A DNA stretch of 64,000 nucleotides. Origin: JALQUL01 sp040382935 (GTDB lineage: Bacteria > Pseudomonadota > Gammaproteobacteria > Burkholderiales > Burkholderiaceae_C). The notes beneath the pieces were generated by a model. It did no database searches. It saw nothing but the letters and a program-made list of their open reading frames with translations, and had not been told where the DNA came from. A program made the translations under genes and the position numbers. Positions 1 to 9,100 of the stretch are shown piece by piece. Location of the stretch: contig JBEIEP010000002.1 of assembly GCA_040382935.1 (NCBI GenBank), positions 1-64,000 of the forward strand. The letters run 5' to 3'. How positions within the stretch are numbered: the first letter of the stretch is position 1; each line of letters begins with the position of its first letter.

Positions 1-175
1 AACTTCTAGCCTGAGCGCCGTGGGTTAAATTCAAACCAAATTCAAAGGAATACGGCTTGATCTGTTGAACTGAATTTGCAGCAAAATTGGGACTTGACTT
101 TCATTCTTTGGGGTTGAGTGCTTTTTTTGTGATTTCGGATAACTATAAACGGCGTATGAATTTCCCTAAATCATA

Positions 176-187
176 TCTTATATAAGA
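176..187. promoter_or_regulatory. Perfect 12-bp palindrome, candidate operator
   Basis: TCTTATATAAGA is its own reverse complement and lies 12 bp upstream of the mdh -35 element. Symmetry and position fit binding by a dimeric regulator of the TCA genes. GntR-family regulators often bind short AT-rich palindromes of this kind; that assignment is inference, and no regulator gene is present in the window. Confidence 0.45.
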
Positions 188-198
188 CATAAGACAAA

Positions 199-227
199 TT
201 GACTGTATTCCTTAATTAGGGTAAACT
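199..227 (+). promoter_or_regulatory. sigma70-type promoter of mdh
   Basis: TTGACT (199-204) and TAAACT (222-227) are separated by 17 bp, a close match to the sigma70 consensus with ideal spacing. Transcription would start near 234 and give a leader of about 105 nt before mdh. This is the best-looking promoter in the window. Confidence 0.7.
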
Positions 228-339
228 CTAGGTATCTTTTGCTGTGCCGTAAGCGCCTTGATATTTGGGACATAAAGAATGCACCCATCTAGTATCAATG
301 TGCTGAAAAGTTTTAACTTGTCTAAACTGGAGTGAACCC

Positions 340-1326
340 ATGAGTAAAAAACCCGTTCGTGTTGCAGTCACCGGTGCTGCTGGTCAAATTGGCTATGCGC
401 TGCTATTTCGCATTGCCGCTGGAGAAATGTTGGGCAAAGACCAGCCGGTAATTTTGCAGCTACTGGAGATTGCGGACGAGAAGGCACAAAAAGCGCTCTC
501 GGGTGTAATGATGGAATTGCAAGATTGTGCGTTTCCGCTGTTGGCGGGAATGCAGGCGCACAGCGATCCCATGACGGCATTCAAAGATGTCGACTACGCC
601 TTGTTGGTGGGCGCAAGGCCCCGCGGTCCTGGCATGGAGCGTGCAGACCTATTGGCTGCGAATGCCCAAATTTTTACCAACCAGGGCAGGGCACTCAACG
701 CGGTGGCCAGTCGCGACGTTCGTGTATTGGTGGTGGGCAACCCTGCGAACACCAACGCCTACATAGCGATGAAGAGCGCGCCAGATCTGCCACGACGCAA
801 CTTTACGGCCATGTTGCGTTTGGACCACAACCGCGCAGCCAGCCAAATCGCCAGCAAAACCGGTCAACCAGTTTCGGCCATTGAAAAACTCGCGGTCTGG
901 GGCAACCATTCGCCCACGATGTACGCTGACTACCGTTTTGCCACCATCAACGGTGTGTCTGTAAAAGACACCATCAATGACCAAGAGTGGAACGCTAACG
1001 TATTTTTGCCCACGGTTGGCAAACGCGGCGCGGCCATCATTGAAGCACGGGGATTGTCTTCGGCGGCATCGGCTGCTAACGCGGCGATCGATCACATGCG
1101 CGATTGGGCGCTGGGTACACAGGGTAAGTGGGTCACCATGGGCATTCCGTCTGACGGGCAGTACGGCATACCCCAGGACACCATGTTCGGATTTCCAGTG
1201 ACCTGTGAGGGTGGGCAGTACAAAGTGGTGGACGGCTTGCCTATCGACGACTTTAGCCAAGCTTGTATCAACAAAACGCTGAAGGAACTGGAAGACGAGA
1301 AGGCAGGCGTTTCGCACTTGCTGTAG
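340..1326 (+). CDS. mdh: Malate dehydrogenase
   Basis: 328 aa. Cytoplasmic NAD-dependent malate dehydrogenase, interconverting malate and oxaloacetate in the TCA cycle. The N-terminal Rossmann motif (VTGAAGQIGYALL, about residues 10-22), the substrate-loop arginines (GARPRGPGMERADLL, about 91-105) and the catalytic histidine region (WGNHSPTMYADY, about 187-198) are intact. Length fits the bacterial LDH-like MDH family. ATG preceded by TGGAGTG at good distance. It is first in a cluster with a CoA-ester lyase and acnB, so it is probably co-transcribed with them from the promoter at 199-227. Identification is secure. Confidence 0.97.
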   Translation: MSKKPVRVAVTGAAGQIGYALLFRIAAGEMLGKDQPVILQLLEIADEKAQKALSGVMMELQDCAFPLLAGMQAHSDPMTAFKDVDYALLVGARPRGPGMERADLLAANAQIFTNQGRALNAVASRDVRVLVVGNPANTNAYIAMKSAPDLPRRNFTAMLRLDHNRAASQIASKTGQPVSAIEKLAVWGNHSPTMYADYRFATINGVSVKDTINDQEWNANVFLPTVGKRGAAIIEARGLSSAASAANAAIDHMRDWALGTQGKWVTMGIPSDGQYGIPQDTMFGFPVTCEGGQYKVVDGLPIDDFSQACINKTLKELEDEKAGVSHLL

Positions 1327-1339
1327 TCGCCTTTATTCG

Positions 1340-2374
1340 ATGTCGGCGCTCTTTGTCCATCCGCGTGAGGTATTGCTCGGCGGTATAGATGCCGTCGGTG
1401 CGCTACCTGTCTGTGACCATTATTGTGGCGAGCAGGCAAAGATGCTGAAAAGCCTTGCGCTGCAAAGCGAGATGACCCAGGAGTTCGCACGTTGCGTCTT
1501 TGACGTAACGCTCGATTGCGAAGACGGTGCGCCGGTAGGTGGTGAACGGGACCACGCGCAAATGGTTGCTGAGTTGGCGCGTACAGCCCATTCGGTGGGT
1601 GGTACCTTACAGACCCAAGCCTTAGCTCGGGCCCGTGTGGCTGTACGGATTCACCCGGTCGATCATCCCGCCTTCTACCAAGATGTTGAACTGCTGTTTG
1701 GCTCTGACCGTCACGAAGGGCATGGGTTTTGCCACGTCATGCTGCCAAAAGTTGAACGCGTCGAAGACGTTGAAGTGTTGTGCAAGGCGCTCGCGCAAGT
1801 GGGCGAGCATTCTATTCCCATTCATTGTCTGATTGAATCGCCGGCTGCGGTCTACCAAGCGTTGCCCATTGCCGCACATGCCAGGGTCGAGTCTTTGAGC
1901 TTTGGGCTGATGGATTATGTTTCTAGCCACGGCGGCGCGATTGGACAATCGGCCATGGGATACCCCGGACAGTTTACCCATCCATTGGTAGTAAGGGCCA
2001 AGTTGGAGATCGCCAGTGCCTGCCATGCAAAGGGTAAAGTGCCGTCTCACTGCGTGGTGACCGAGTACCGGGACATACAGCGTTTGACCCATGCCGCAAA
2101 GACGGCAGCAAGTGACCTAGGTTACACCCGGATGTGGAGCATTCACCCCAGTCAGATTCGTCCTATTTTGGCGGCATTCTCGCCTGATGAAAGCGAAGTC
2201 GATCTGGCGGCCCAGGTCATTCAGGCTGCGATGAACGCCAACTGGGGACCTGTCAGCGTCAACCAGGTTTTGCATGACCGTGCCAGTTTTAGGTATTTTT
2301 GGTCGGTGCTGCAACGTGCGCATGGCGTAGGCCAGACAATAGAGCCAAGTTTGATGGCGCTGTTCGCCCACTGA
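1340..2374 (+). CDS. CitE-like CoA-ester lyase (HpcH/HpaI aldolase family)
   Basis: 344 aa. TIM-barrel lyase of the citrate lyase beta / malyl-CoA lyase superfamily, which cleaves or forms C-C bonds in acyl-CoA esters using Mg2+. Visible signatures: CEDG (about residues 61-64), RIHP (about 101-104), the metal-binding glutamate in LIESPAAV (about 165-172) and FGLMDYVSSHGG (about 188-199). There is no citrate lyase alpha or acyl-carrier gene nearby, so a classical citrate lyase is unlikely; malyl-CoA, methylmalyl-CoA or citramalyl-CoA are possible substrates. It lies 13 bp after mdh and 60 bp before acnB, suggesting a TCA-linked role. The family is sure, the substrate is not. Confidence 0.85.
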   Translation: MSALFVHPREVLLGGIDAVGALPVCDHYCGEQAKMLKSLALQSEMTQEFARCVFDVTLDCEDGAPVGGERDHAQMVAELARTAHSVGGTLQTQALARARVAVRIHPVDHPAFYQDVELLFGSDRHEGHGFCHVMLPKVERVEDVEVLCKALAQVGEHSIPIHCLIESPAAVYQALPIAAHARVESLSFGLMDYVSSHGGAIGQSAMGYPGQFTHPLVVRAKLEIASACHAKGKVPSHCVVTEYRDIQRLTHAAKTAASDLGYTRMWSIHPSQIRPILAAFSPDESEVDLAAQVIQAAMNANWGPVSVNQVLHDRASFRYFWSVLQRAHGVGQTIEPSLMALFAH

Positions 2375-2434
2375 GGGTGATTGTTTTTTCGAGGCACACT
2401 GTTTTTTCGTTTTTCTATTTTTCAGGAGTTAATC

Positions 2435-5005
2435 ATGCTAGCTGCTTATCGCCAACACGTTGAAGAGCGCGCCGCGCAAGGCATTCCCCCGTTGCCGCTG
2501 ACCGCAAAACAGACCGCTGAAGTGATTGAATTGTTGAAAGCACCGCCCGCAGGCGAGGAGCAATACCTGTTGGATCTTCTCACCCATCGAGTACCGCCGG
2601 GGGTGGACGATGCGGCGCTGGTGAAGGCTTCGTTTTTGTCAGCGGTCGCCCACGGCGATTTGTCGGTTGGCTTGCTGTCGCCCGAAAAGGCTACCGAATT
2701 GCTCGGCACCATGGTGGGCGGTTACAACGTGAAGCCTTTGATTGACTTGCTCGATCACGAGGCCGTTGCAAACATTGCGGCAGACGGGTTGAAAAAGACC
2801 CTCCTGATGTTTGACTACTTCAATGATGTCGCAGAAAAGGCCAAGGGCGGCAACGTCAAAGCGATGGAGGTGATGAAGTCTTGGGCCGATGCCCAATGGT
2901 TTACCGCGCGCCCACAAGTCGCCCAAAAAATTACCGTCACAGTGTTCAAGGTGCCTGGCGAAACCAACACGGATGATTTGTCTCCTGCGCCGGATGCGTG
3001 GAGTCGCCCAGACATTCCGTTGCATTACCTGGCCATGCTTAAAAACGCACGCCCTAATGCCCCCTTCCAGCCCGAAGAAGACGGCAAACGTGGACCCATG
3101 CAGTTTATTGAAGACCTCAAGAAAATGGGTCATTTGATTGCCTATGTGGGTGACGTGGTGGGTACTGGGTCCAGCCGCAAGTCGGCCACCAACAGCGCCA
3201 TTTGGGCCACAGGGCAAGATATCCCCTTTGTGCCCAACAAGCGTTTTGGCGGGGTGACTTTGGGTGGAAAGATTGCCCCCATTTATTTCAATACGCAAGA
3301 AGACTCCGGTGCTTTGCCCATTGAAGTGGACGTCAGCTCATTTGAAATGGGTGATGTGCTGGATATCTACCCTTATGAAGGAAAAATTGACAAAGGTGGC
3401 GTTACCACCCGCTTCGAGCTGAAAAGTGACGTTTTGTTGGACGAAGTTCAAGCGGGCGGCCGTATCAATCTGATTATCGGTCGCAGCCTGACTGCGCGTG
3501 CCCGCGACTTTTTGGGCCTGCCCGCATCCACGGTGTTTAGACTTCCAACCGTGCCAAAGGGCAACGGCAAAGGATTTACCTTGGCGCAAAAAATGGTGGG
3601 ACGCGCGTGTGGACTACCTGAAGGGGAGGGGGTATTGCCAGGCTCTTATTGCGAGCCGCGCATGACCACGGTGGGTAGCCAAGACACTACGGGCCCTATG
3701 ACCCGCGACGAACTGAAAGACTTGGCTTGCCTAGGCTTCACAGCAGACCTAGTGATGCAGTCGTTTTGCCATACGGCAGCGTATCCCAAGCCAGTAGACG
3801 TGAAAACCCACAGGGAACTGCCCGCGTTTATCAGCAGTCGCGGCGGCGTCTCGTTGCGTCCGGGGGACGGCGTTATTCACTCTTGGTTGAACCGGCTGTT
3901 GTTGCCCGATACCGTGGGTACCGGTGGTGACAGTCATACACGTTTTCCCATAGGTATCAGCTTTCCCGCCGGGTCAGGCTTGGTCGCCTTTGCGGCCGCA
4001 ACAGGCGTCATGCCGTTGGACATGCCTGAAAGTGTTTTGGTGCGCTTCAAAGGCACCATGCAGCCTGGTATCACGCTTCGTGATTTGGTTCATGCCATTC
4101 CTTTGTACGGTATCAAAAACGGCTTGCTCACGGTTGCCAAGCAGGGCAAGATCAATGAGTTTTCCGGGCGTATTCTTGAGATCGAAGGTCTGCCTGACCT
4201 GAAGGTAGAACAAGCCTTTGAATTGTCAGACGCCTCGGCTGAACGAAGCGCAGCCGGTTGTACCGTGCACTTGAACCCCGACACGATTGCCGAGTACCTG
4301 CGTTCTAACGTGGCCCTCATGAAGAACATGATTGCCGACGGTTATGAAGACAAACGCACCCTAGAGCGGCGTATTCAATCGGTTGAGGCATGGCTGGCCA
4401 ACCCACAGTTGCTCAAGGCCGACGCGAACGCCGAGTACGCCCATGTTATTGAGATCAATCTGGACGACATCAAAGAACCTATCCTGTGCTGCCCTAACGA
4501 CCCGGACGACGCCAAAATCCTTAGCGACGTGGCAGGCACCAAGATCGACGAAGTGTTCATCGGTAGCTGTATGACCAACATTGGTCACTTTAGAGCCGCT
4601 AGCAAGCTACTGGAAGGGCGTCGCGATATGCCCGTTAAGCTGTGGCTTGCACCTCCCACCAAAATGGACGCTGCGGAGTTGACCAAAGAAGGCCACTACG
4701 GGGTGTTTGGTGCCGCTGGGGCGCGTATTGAAATGCCGGGTTGCAGCCTGTGTATGGGAAACCAGGCGCAGGTCAGGGAAGGGGCCACCGTGGTATCCAC
4801 ATCCACCCGCAACTTCCCCAACCGTTTGGGTAAAAATGCCCAAGTGTTTTTGGCGAGTGCAGAGTTGGCCGCTATCTCTTCTAAGCTAGGGCGGATTCCC
4901 AGCGTTGCGGAGTACCTGTCTGAAATGGGTGTGGTTAACAAGGACGGCAAAAACATCTACCGCTACATGAACTTCGATCAAATCGAAGAGTACCAAACGG
5001 CCTGA
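2435..5005 (+). CDS. acnB: Aconitate hydratase B
   Basis: 856 aa. Bifunctional aconitase B, isomerising citrate to isocitrate through a [4Fe-4S] cluster and, in relatives, also acting on 2-methylisocitrate. The order of domains is that of AcnB: N-terminal HEAT-like region, swivel domain (SSRKSATNSA near residue 249), then the Fe-S domains with cysteines in GSCMTNIGHFR (about 709-719) and MPGCSLCMGNQAQ (about 767-779). The longer frame from 2381 is rejected: AGGAG lies just before the ATG at 2435, which gives the normal length and N-terminus (MLAAYRQHVEERA). A strong terminator follows at 5026-5051. Confidence 0.97.
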   Translation: MLAAYRQHVEERAAQGIPPLPLTAKQTAEVIELLKAPPAGEEQYLLDLLTHRVPPGVDDAALVKASFLSAVAHGDLSVGLLSPEKATELLGTMVGGYNVKPLIDLLDHEAVANIAADGLKKTLLMFDYFNDVAEKAKGGNVKAMEVMKSWADAQWFTARPQVAQKITVTVFKVPGETNTDDLSPAPDAWSRPDIPLHYLAMLKNARPNAPFQPEEDGKRGPMQFIEDLKKMGHLIAYVGDVVGTGSSRKSATNSAIWATGQDIPFVPNKRFGGVTLGGKIAPIYFNTQEDSGALPIEVDVSSFEMGDVLDIYPYEGKIDKGGVTTRFELKSDVLLDEVQAGGRINLIIGRSLTARARDFLGLPASTVFRLPTVPKGNGKGFTLAQKMVGRACGLPEGEGVLPGSYCEPRMTTVGSQDTTGPMTRDELKDLACLGFTADLVMQSFCHTAAYPKPVDVKTHRELPAFISSRGGVSLRPGDGVIHSWLNRLLLPDTVGTGGDSHTRFPIGISFPAGSGLVAFAAATGVMPLDMPESVLVRFKGTMQPGITLRDLVHAIPLYGIKNGLLTVAKQGKINEFSGRILEIEGLPDLKVEQAFELSDASAERSAAGCTVHLNPDTIAEYLRSNVALMKNMIADGYEDKRTLERRIQSVEAWLANPQLLKADANAEYAHVIEINLDDIKEPILCCPNDPDDAKILSDVAGTKIDEVFIGSCMTNIGHFRAASKLLEGRRDMPVKLWLAPPTKMDAAELTKEGHYGVFGAAGARIEMPGCSLCMGNQAQVREGATVVSTSTRNFPNRLGKNAQVFLASAELAAISSKLGRIPSVAEYLSEMGVVNKDGKNIYRYMNFDQIEEYQTA

Positions 5006-5025
5006 TCAGTCCCTCACCTTGCAAG

Positions 5026-5051
5026 AAAAAAGAGGCCTAGCCTCTTTTTTT
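5026..5051 (+). terminator. Rho-independent terminator after acnB
   Basis: Perfect 11-bp stem AAAAAAGAGGC / GCCTCTTTTTT with a CTA loop, ending in a run of seven T. It closes the mdh-lyase-acnB unit 21 bp after the acnB stop. The A-tract/T-tract symmetry means it could also act on the other strand. Confidence 0.85.
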
Positions 5052-5090
5052 GGTTGGTGTGATGCGATAAGGATTAACGAAAGTGGAGCT

Positions 5091-6686
5091 ATGGTGAATC
5101 TCGGTACTTTACGTGCGCACCTTCTGCGGTATCGCAAAATGTGTGCAACGCGTTCGGGTGCTGCGGCGCCAAGGTTTAGGGCATGGCCTGTAGTCGGCCT
5201 TGGCGCGCTGGTGGCGATGCTTGGGATGGCTGTCGCACAGGTAGCTCCGCCAAAAAGCGCTGAGGTGGCAACCAGTGGTGCAAGCAAATCCTTCATCCCC
5301 CCGACCTGGGAGGGCATTGTAAAAATTGAAGCCGCGAGCTTGACCCCTGACTACCGAACACCCTGGAACGGTGGGCGGGTATCGGTATCCAGTGGAACGG
5401 GTTGGCTGGTTGGAAAAAACCGATTCATCACCAATGCCCACGTTGTTGCCAATGCCACACGGCTGCGGATTCGCTTGCCCAGTGACCCTAGACCTTATGA
5501 GGCGCGGGTGGTGCATGTTGCCCATGACTGCGACTTGGCTATGGTCGAACTGCTAAACCCCCAGGCGGTTGAAAACTTGACGCCACTTACCTTAAGCGGC
5601 ATTCCACAACTTGATACAGAAGTGGTTGCCATTGGCTACCCGGTCGGTGGTGAGCGAATGAGCGTGACGCGGGGGATTGTTTCACGGATTGACTTTCGGA
5701 CCTACGCACACAGCAGTATTGATGCCCACTTAGCAATACAAGTTGACGCGGCCATCAACCCCGGCAACAGTGGTGGGCCTGTTTTGCAAAATGGCAAAGT
5801 CGTAGGGGTCGCCTTCCAAGGAATAAACGGCGCAGCGGCACAAAATGTGGGGTACATGATCCCTGTACCGGTGATTCAGCGGTTCTTAACAGACATCAGC
5901 GACGGCCGCTACGACCATTATGTGGACCTTGCAATTAATCACTTTCCTTTAGAGAACCCAGCGCAACGCAGAGCGCTAGGCTTGGCAAACGATGGCTATG
6001 GCGTGCTGGTCACAAAAGTTCATGCTACGGGGTCGTCCGGTGGGGTGGTTCAGGAGGGTGACGTGTTGCTTTCGATTGACGGGGCGCCTGTTTACAGCAA
6101 TGGCCTGATTGAACTCGATGGCGAGCGCGTTGACCTGTCTGAAGTGGCTGAGCGCAAGTTTGCAGGTGACAAGGTTGCCCTAGGGCTGCTTCGTGATGGT
6201 AAAAGGTTAAACCTAGCCATTTCACTCAAACGCTTTGAGCCAATGATTGCGATGGGCAATCAGTATGACATCAGCCCGAGATACGTTTTATACGCCGGTC
6301 TTTTGTTTCAACCCATGAGCTTGGACTTGATCAAGAGCAATGGGATTACGGACCCAGCAGTGAACTACTTGTTCCGCCAATACCTGGACTTGGAGTTGTA
6401 CAACTCCCAGCCCGATGTAGTCATCCTGACCAACGTACTGCCCGATCCGGTCAACAGTTACGCAGCCGCATTTCGAAACTCAGTAGTTGACGAAATCAAT
6501 GGACAAAAAATATCCCGACTTGCTGACATACCAGAGGCCTTACGCAAAGAGGGGAGTCGTCCGGACTACATTGAAATCAAGTTGCGCGACCTCAATCGGG
6601 TACTGGTGCTTAAACGGCAATTGGCTGACGCGGCGCATCCATCTATTTTGAGCAAATACGGCGTCCGAGAAGCCCAAAACCTGTGA
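5091..6686 (+). CDS. Exported trypsin-like serine protease with PDZ domains (DegP/DEG9-like)
   Basis: 531 aa. Predicted envelope serine protease of family S1C. A hydrophobic segment at about residues 33-50 (signal peptide or anchor) follows a basic N-terminus. The triad is intact: H117 in TNAHVV, D148 in CDLAMVEL and S227 in INPGNSGGPV. A PDZ domain follows (about 270-380), then a C-terminal region (about 395-525) that resembles the extra PDZ-like domain of plant DEG9/DEG10 rather than the second PDZ of DegP. ATG 5091 follows GTGGAG; the longer frame from 5019 would begin inside the acnB terminator. The next gene, 8 bp on, is an inactive paralogue. Substrate unknown. Confidence 0.85.
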   Translation: MVNLGTLRAHLLRYRKMCATRSGAAAPRFRAWPVVGLGALVAMLGMAVAQVAPPKSAEVATSGASKSFIPPTWEGIVKIEAASLTPDYRTPWNGGRVSVSSGTGWLVGKNRFITNAHVVANATRLRIRLPSDPRPYEARVVHVAHDCDLAMVELLNPQAVENLTPLTLSGIPQLDTEVVAIGYPVGGERMSVTRGIVSRIDFRTYAHSSIDAHLAIQVDAAINPGNSGGPVLQNGKVVGVAFQGINGAAAQNVGYMIPVPVIQRFLTDISDGRYDHYVDLAINHFPLENPAQRRALGLANDGYGVLVTKVHATGSSGGVVQEGDVLLSIDGAPVYSNGLIELDGERVDLSEVAERKFAGDKVALGLLRDGKRLNLAISLKRFEPMIAMGNQYDISPRYVLYAGLLFQPMSLDLIKSNGITDPAVNYLFRQYLDLELYNSQPDVVILTNVLPDPVNSYAAAFRNSVVDEINGQKISRLADIPEALRKEGSRPDYIEIKLRDLNRVLVLKRQLADAAHPSILSKYGVREAQNL

Positions 6687-6694
6687 GGTTACGA

Positions 6695-8251
6695 ATGAAT
6701 CAAACCGTATTTTGGCGCAGGCTTGCCGTGCTCATTTGCACCCCTTTAGTGATGGCACAGGTAACCGGCTGCGCAATCCCTCGTGGCTCCCAGCCCTTTT
6801 CTGCAGACCGTGTCTCATCTACCGCCTATGCCGGTCCTGCGGCCTCAGCGATAAAAATACACGTGACGCAACAGGCCCACAATTTGAGAACCCCTTGGCA
6901 GAAGTTGGCACCAAGCAATAGTTTCGGACTTGGCGTTTTACTAGAGGGTGAAAAGGTACTGGCGACGGCCAATTTGGTTCAAAACGCGCAGTTTATTGAA
7001 ATCGAACGACCGAACGACGGCAGCCGGTCCTTGGCCCGGGTTCTGTTCGTCGACTACGAAGCTAATTTGGCGTTGCTGGCGCCCGCTGTGTCCAATCCTG
7101 AATTTTTTAAAGGATTGGTGCCTATCCGGGTAATGCCTGTTGTCAAAGAAGGGAGTTCCTTGGATGTATGGCAGATGTCGCGGGGCGGAGGGTTTTCGAC
7201 CGCCGCTATGGTGGTGAGCAAGGTGTATGTGGGGCGCTATTTAACTCCCAATAGCTCATTTTTAATTATTCAGGCCAACGGAATTTTGCGCCCGGAGATC
7301 AATAGCGTGACCTTGCCGGTGGTACAAGATGGGCAGTTGGCGGGACTGTTGCTGGGGTATGACGCACGCAATCAAAGCGCTTCAATTATTCCAGGGGCCA
7401 TCATTTCTCAGTTTCTGCAAGATGCAGCCGATGGAAAATACCAGGGTTTTCCCACTCTGGGCTTGGTCGTACACCAAACGATTGACCCGCATTTTCGCTC
7501 TTACCTTGGATTGGAGTCGGGTACCGGAGGCGTACTTGTTGGGTCGGTGGACAAGGGGACATCCGCGCAGTCTCTTGGCATAGAAGTGGGTGATGTTTTG
7601 GTCAAGGTAGACGGGCAACAGGTCGACAAATTGGGCAATATACGGGACGCTGTGTATGGCAGTATCCATTTTTCCAACCTCCTATCGGGTGAACACTTCG
7701 TGGGTGATAGGGTGAAGGTTGAGGTGTTGCGCAATGGAAAGTTGTTGGACCTGCAAGGCCCTCTCGTGCGTAAAGACATCGCGGAACAACTGGTTCCAGA
7801 GCTGGTGGGTAGCGAGGGGCCTAATTACCTGATTCACGGTGGATTGGTGTTCCAAGAGCTGACCCTTGCCTACCTTAGCAGCTTTGGCGACGATTGGGCC
7901 AATAGTGCACCCCTTGGGTTAGCCCAAGTTGCGCGCGAGCCGGCAGCGGTGGAGCGTCAAGGCCTTAGGCGGGTCGTGTTTCTGGCAGGTGTGCTTCCTA
8001 CGTCCGGTACGCAGGGCTATGAGTCATTGTTCGGGCTAAGGGTGACTCGGGTAAATGGCGTGATCGTGAAAGATTTGCAGGGTCTGCAAAAAGCCATGGT
8101 CAGTCCCGCGAATGGAATGCAAAAAATTGAATTTGACGAAGTCCCTCGGGTGATCTACCTTGACGAGGCCCAAGCGCAAATTGACAACCGAAAGCTGCAA
8201 TCAAGCGATTTCAAAATTGCCCAACTGAGTCGAATCAGTGCGAACCCCTAG
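6695..8251 (+). CDS. Trypsin/PDZ-fold lipoprotein lacking the catalytic triad (pseudoprotease)
   Basis: 518 aa. Same domain order as the preceding protease but probably not catalytic. By pairwise reading the catalytic His is Asn93 (LATANLVQNA), the Asp is Asn124 (YEANLALL), and GNSGGP is replaced by EINSVTLP. The N-terminus is a lipoprotein signal: basic WRR, hydrophobic stretch, lipobox V-T-G-C with Cys26. A PDZ domain (about 255-365) and a C-terminal DEG9-like part (GGLVFQELTLAYL) follow. ATG 6695 is preceded by GAGGT; a GTG at 6683 would overlap the upstream stop but has no better signal. It may regulate or scaffold the active partner (inference). Confidence 0.8.
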   Translation: MNQTVFWRRLAVLICTPLVMAQVTGCAIPRGSQPFSADRVSSTAYAGPAASAIKIHVTQQAHNLRTPWQKLAPSNSFGLGVLLEGEKVLATANLVQNAQFIEIERPNDGSRSLARVLFVDYEANLALLAPAVSNPEFFKGLVPIRVMPVVKEGSSLDVWQMSRGGGFSTAAMVVSKVYVGRYLTPNSSFLIIQANGILRPEINSVTLPVVQDGQLAGLLLGYDARNQSASIIPGAIISQFLQDAADGKYQGFPTLGLVVHQTIDPHFRSYLGLESGTGGVLVGSVDKGTSAQSLGIEVGDVLVKVDGQQVDKLGNIRDAVYGSIHFSNLLSGEHFVGDRVKVEVLRNGKLLDLQGPLVRKDIAEQLVPELVGSEGPNYLIHGGLVFQELTLAYLSSFGDDWANSAPLGLAQVAREPAAVERQGLRRVVFLAGVLPTSGTQGYESLFGLRVTRVNGVIVKDLQGLQKAMVSPANGMQKIEFDEVPRVIYLDEAQAQIDNRKLQSSDFKIAQLSRISANP

Positions 8252-8272
8252 AAAGCCTTTACTGGCGGCTCT

Positions 8273-9070
8273 TTAAGCCATTGATTCCGTTTGAACGATG
8301 CTACCCTTGAAGGTGAAGTAGGCCGACAGGACAAATGCCGCACCGACCATTAATTCAATAGTAAAAAACAGTCCTGCCACCAATGGGTTGCCAGGGGCAC
8401 CTATGCTTTGTACGATCAGATTTAGAGGTAAGAAAACGGCTGCCCAAAGCCCGAAGTAAGCCAGCATTGCGCCAAAATTATGCATACAAGTCATTGCACT
8501 AAAGAGGAGTGCTTTGAGGGGCGGTGTTCGGTACCAAAACACCAAGGCGGGCGCGTGCCACGTGAAGGCCATTAGTGCAATAGCCAAACTCCCTAAGTAA
8601 ACTACCAACCCCGTCGAGAGTTTTGAAAAGTCAAGGGTCAGCTCTGCTCCCTCTTTGGAAGCTTTAGCGATTTGGATCAATTCGTCTCCAAACGTCATCC
8701 ACGTAAGTACAGAGACCAGCAGTACGCCAAGTAAATACGTCGCTCCCAATTTCAGCAGCAAACGTGATTTATTGGGCTTGAGGCGAAACGCAGCCCACAG
8801 CACAGATGGCCGCGGCGTTTGTCCGGCGTCTGATTGGGCCATGGCGGTCATTAATCCTACGCTAACAGCGGGTGAAAGAACAACCCAGACTAACAGCCCC
8901 AACAACGGTACAAGCACAATTATTTGAAAAGCCACCAAAGTTAAGATGAACAGACTGCCCAGAGCAAGCGGTTGTCACACAAACGTGCGTATGCCGTGCG
9001 AAAACCAGATAAATCCATCGCGAACGGATGTGGTTTGCAGTTGGACGCGAATAGGATTTAGATCAGACAT
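8273..9070 (-). pseudogene. BPSS1780-family membrane protein, interrupted by in-frame TGA
   Basis: Reading from the ATG at 9070, the frame codes a family-like N-terminus (MSDLNPIRVQLQ ... WFSHGIRTFV), meets TGA at 8977-8975 (codon 32), and continues unbroken as QPLALGSLFI and 221 further residues to 8273. Relatives, as I recall them, have Arg or Lys just before QPLAL, so a single change such as CGA to TGA explains the stop. The remainder has several hydrophobic helices typical of this uncharacterised inner-membrane family. A shorter product could begin at TTG 8938 but would lose part of the first helix. It lies 30 bp after thrB on the same strand and converges with the lipoprotein gene. Confidence 0.75.
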
Positions 9071-9100
9071 GGCAGCAGTAACTTTGAATAGGGCGCTGCA

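Larger units (their letters stand above)
1..339. other. Intergenic region upstream of mdh
   Basis: AT-rich non-coding stretch with no supportable gene on either strand; short minus-strand frames end quickly in stops. It holds a direct repeat (AAATTCAAA twice near 29-47), a 12-bp palindrome and a good promoter for mdh, described separately. No part of a neighbouring upstream gene can be recognised at the left edge. Confidence 0.7.

Noticed and set aside
5019..5090. Longer N-terminus for the serine protease
   Set aside because: It would begin inside the acnB terminator hairpin, has no ribosome site, and adds residues unlike a signal peptide; ATG 5091 follows GTGGAG.
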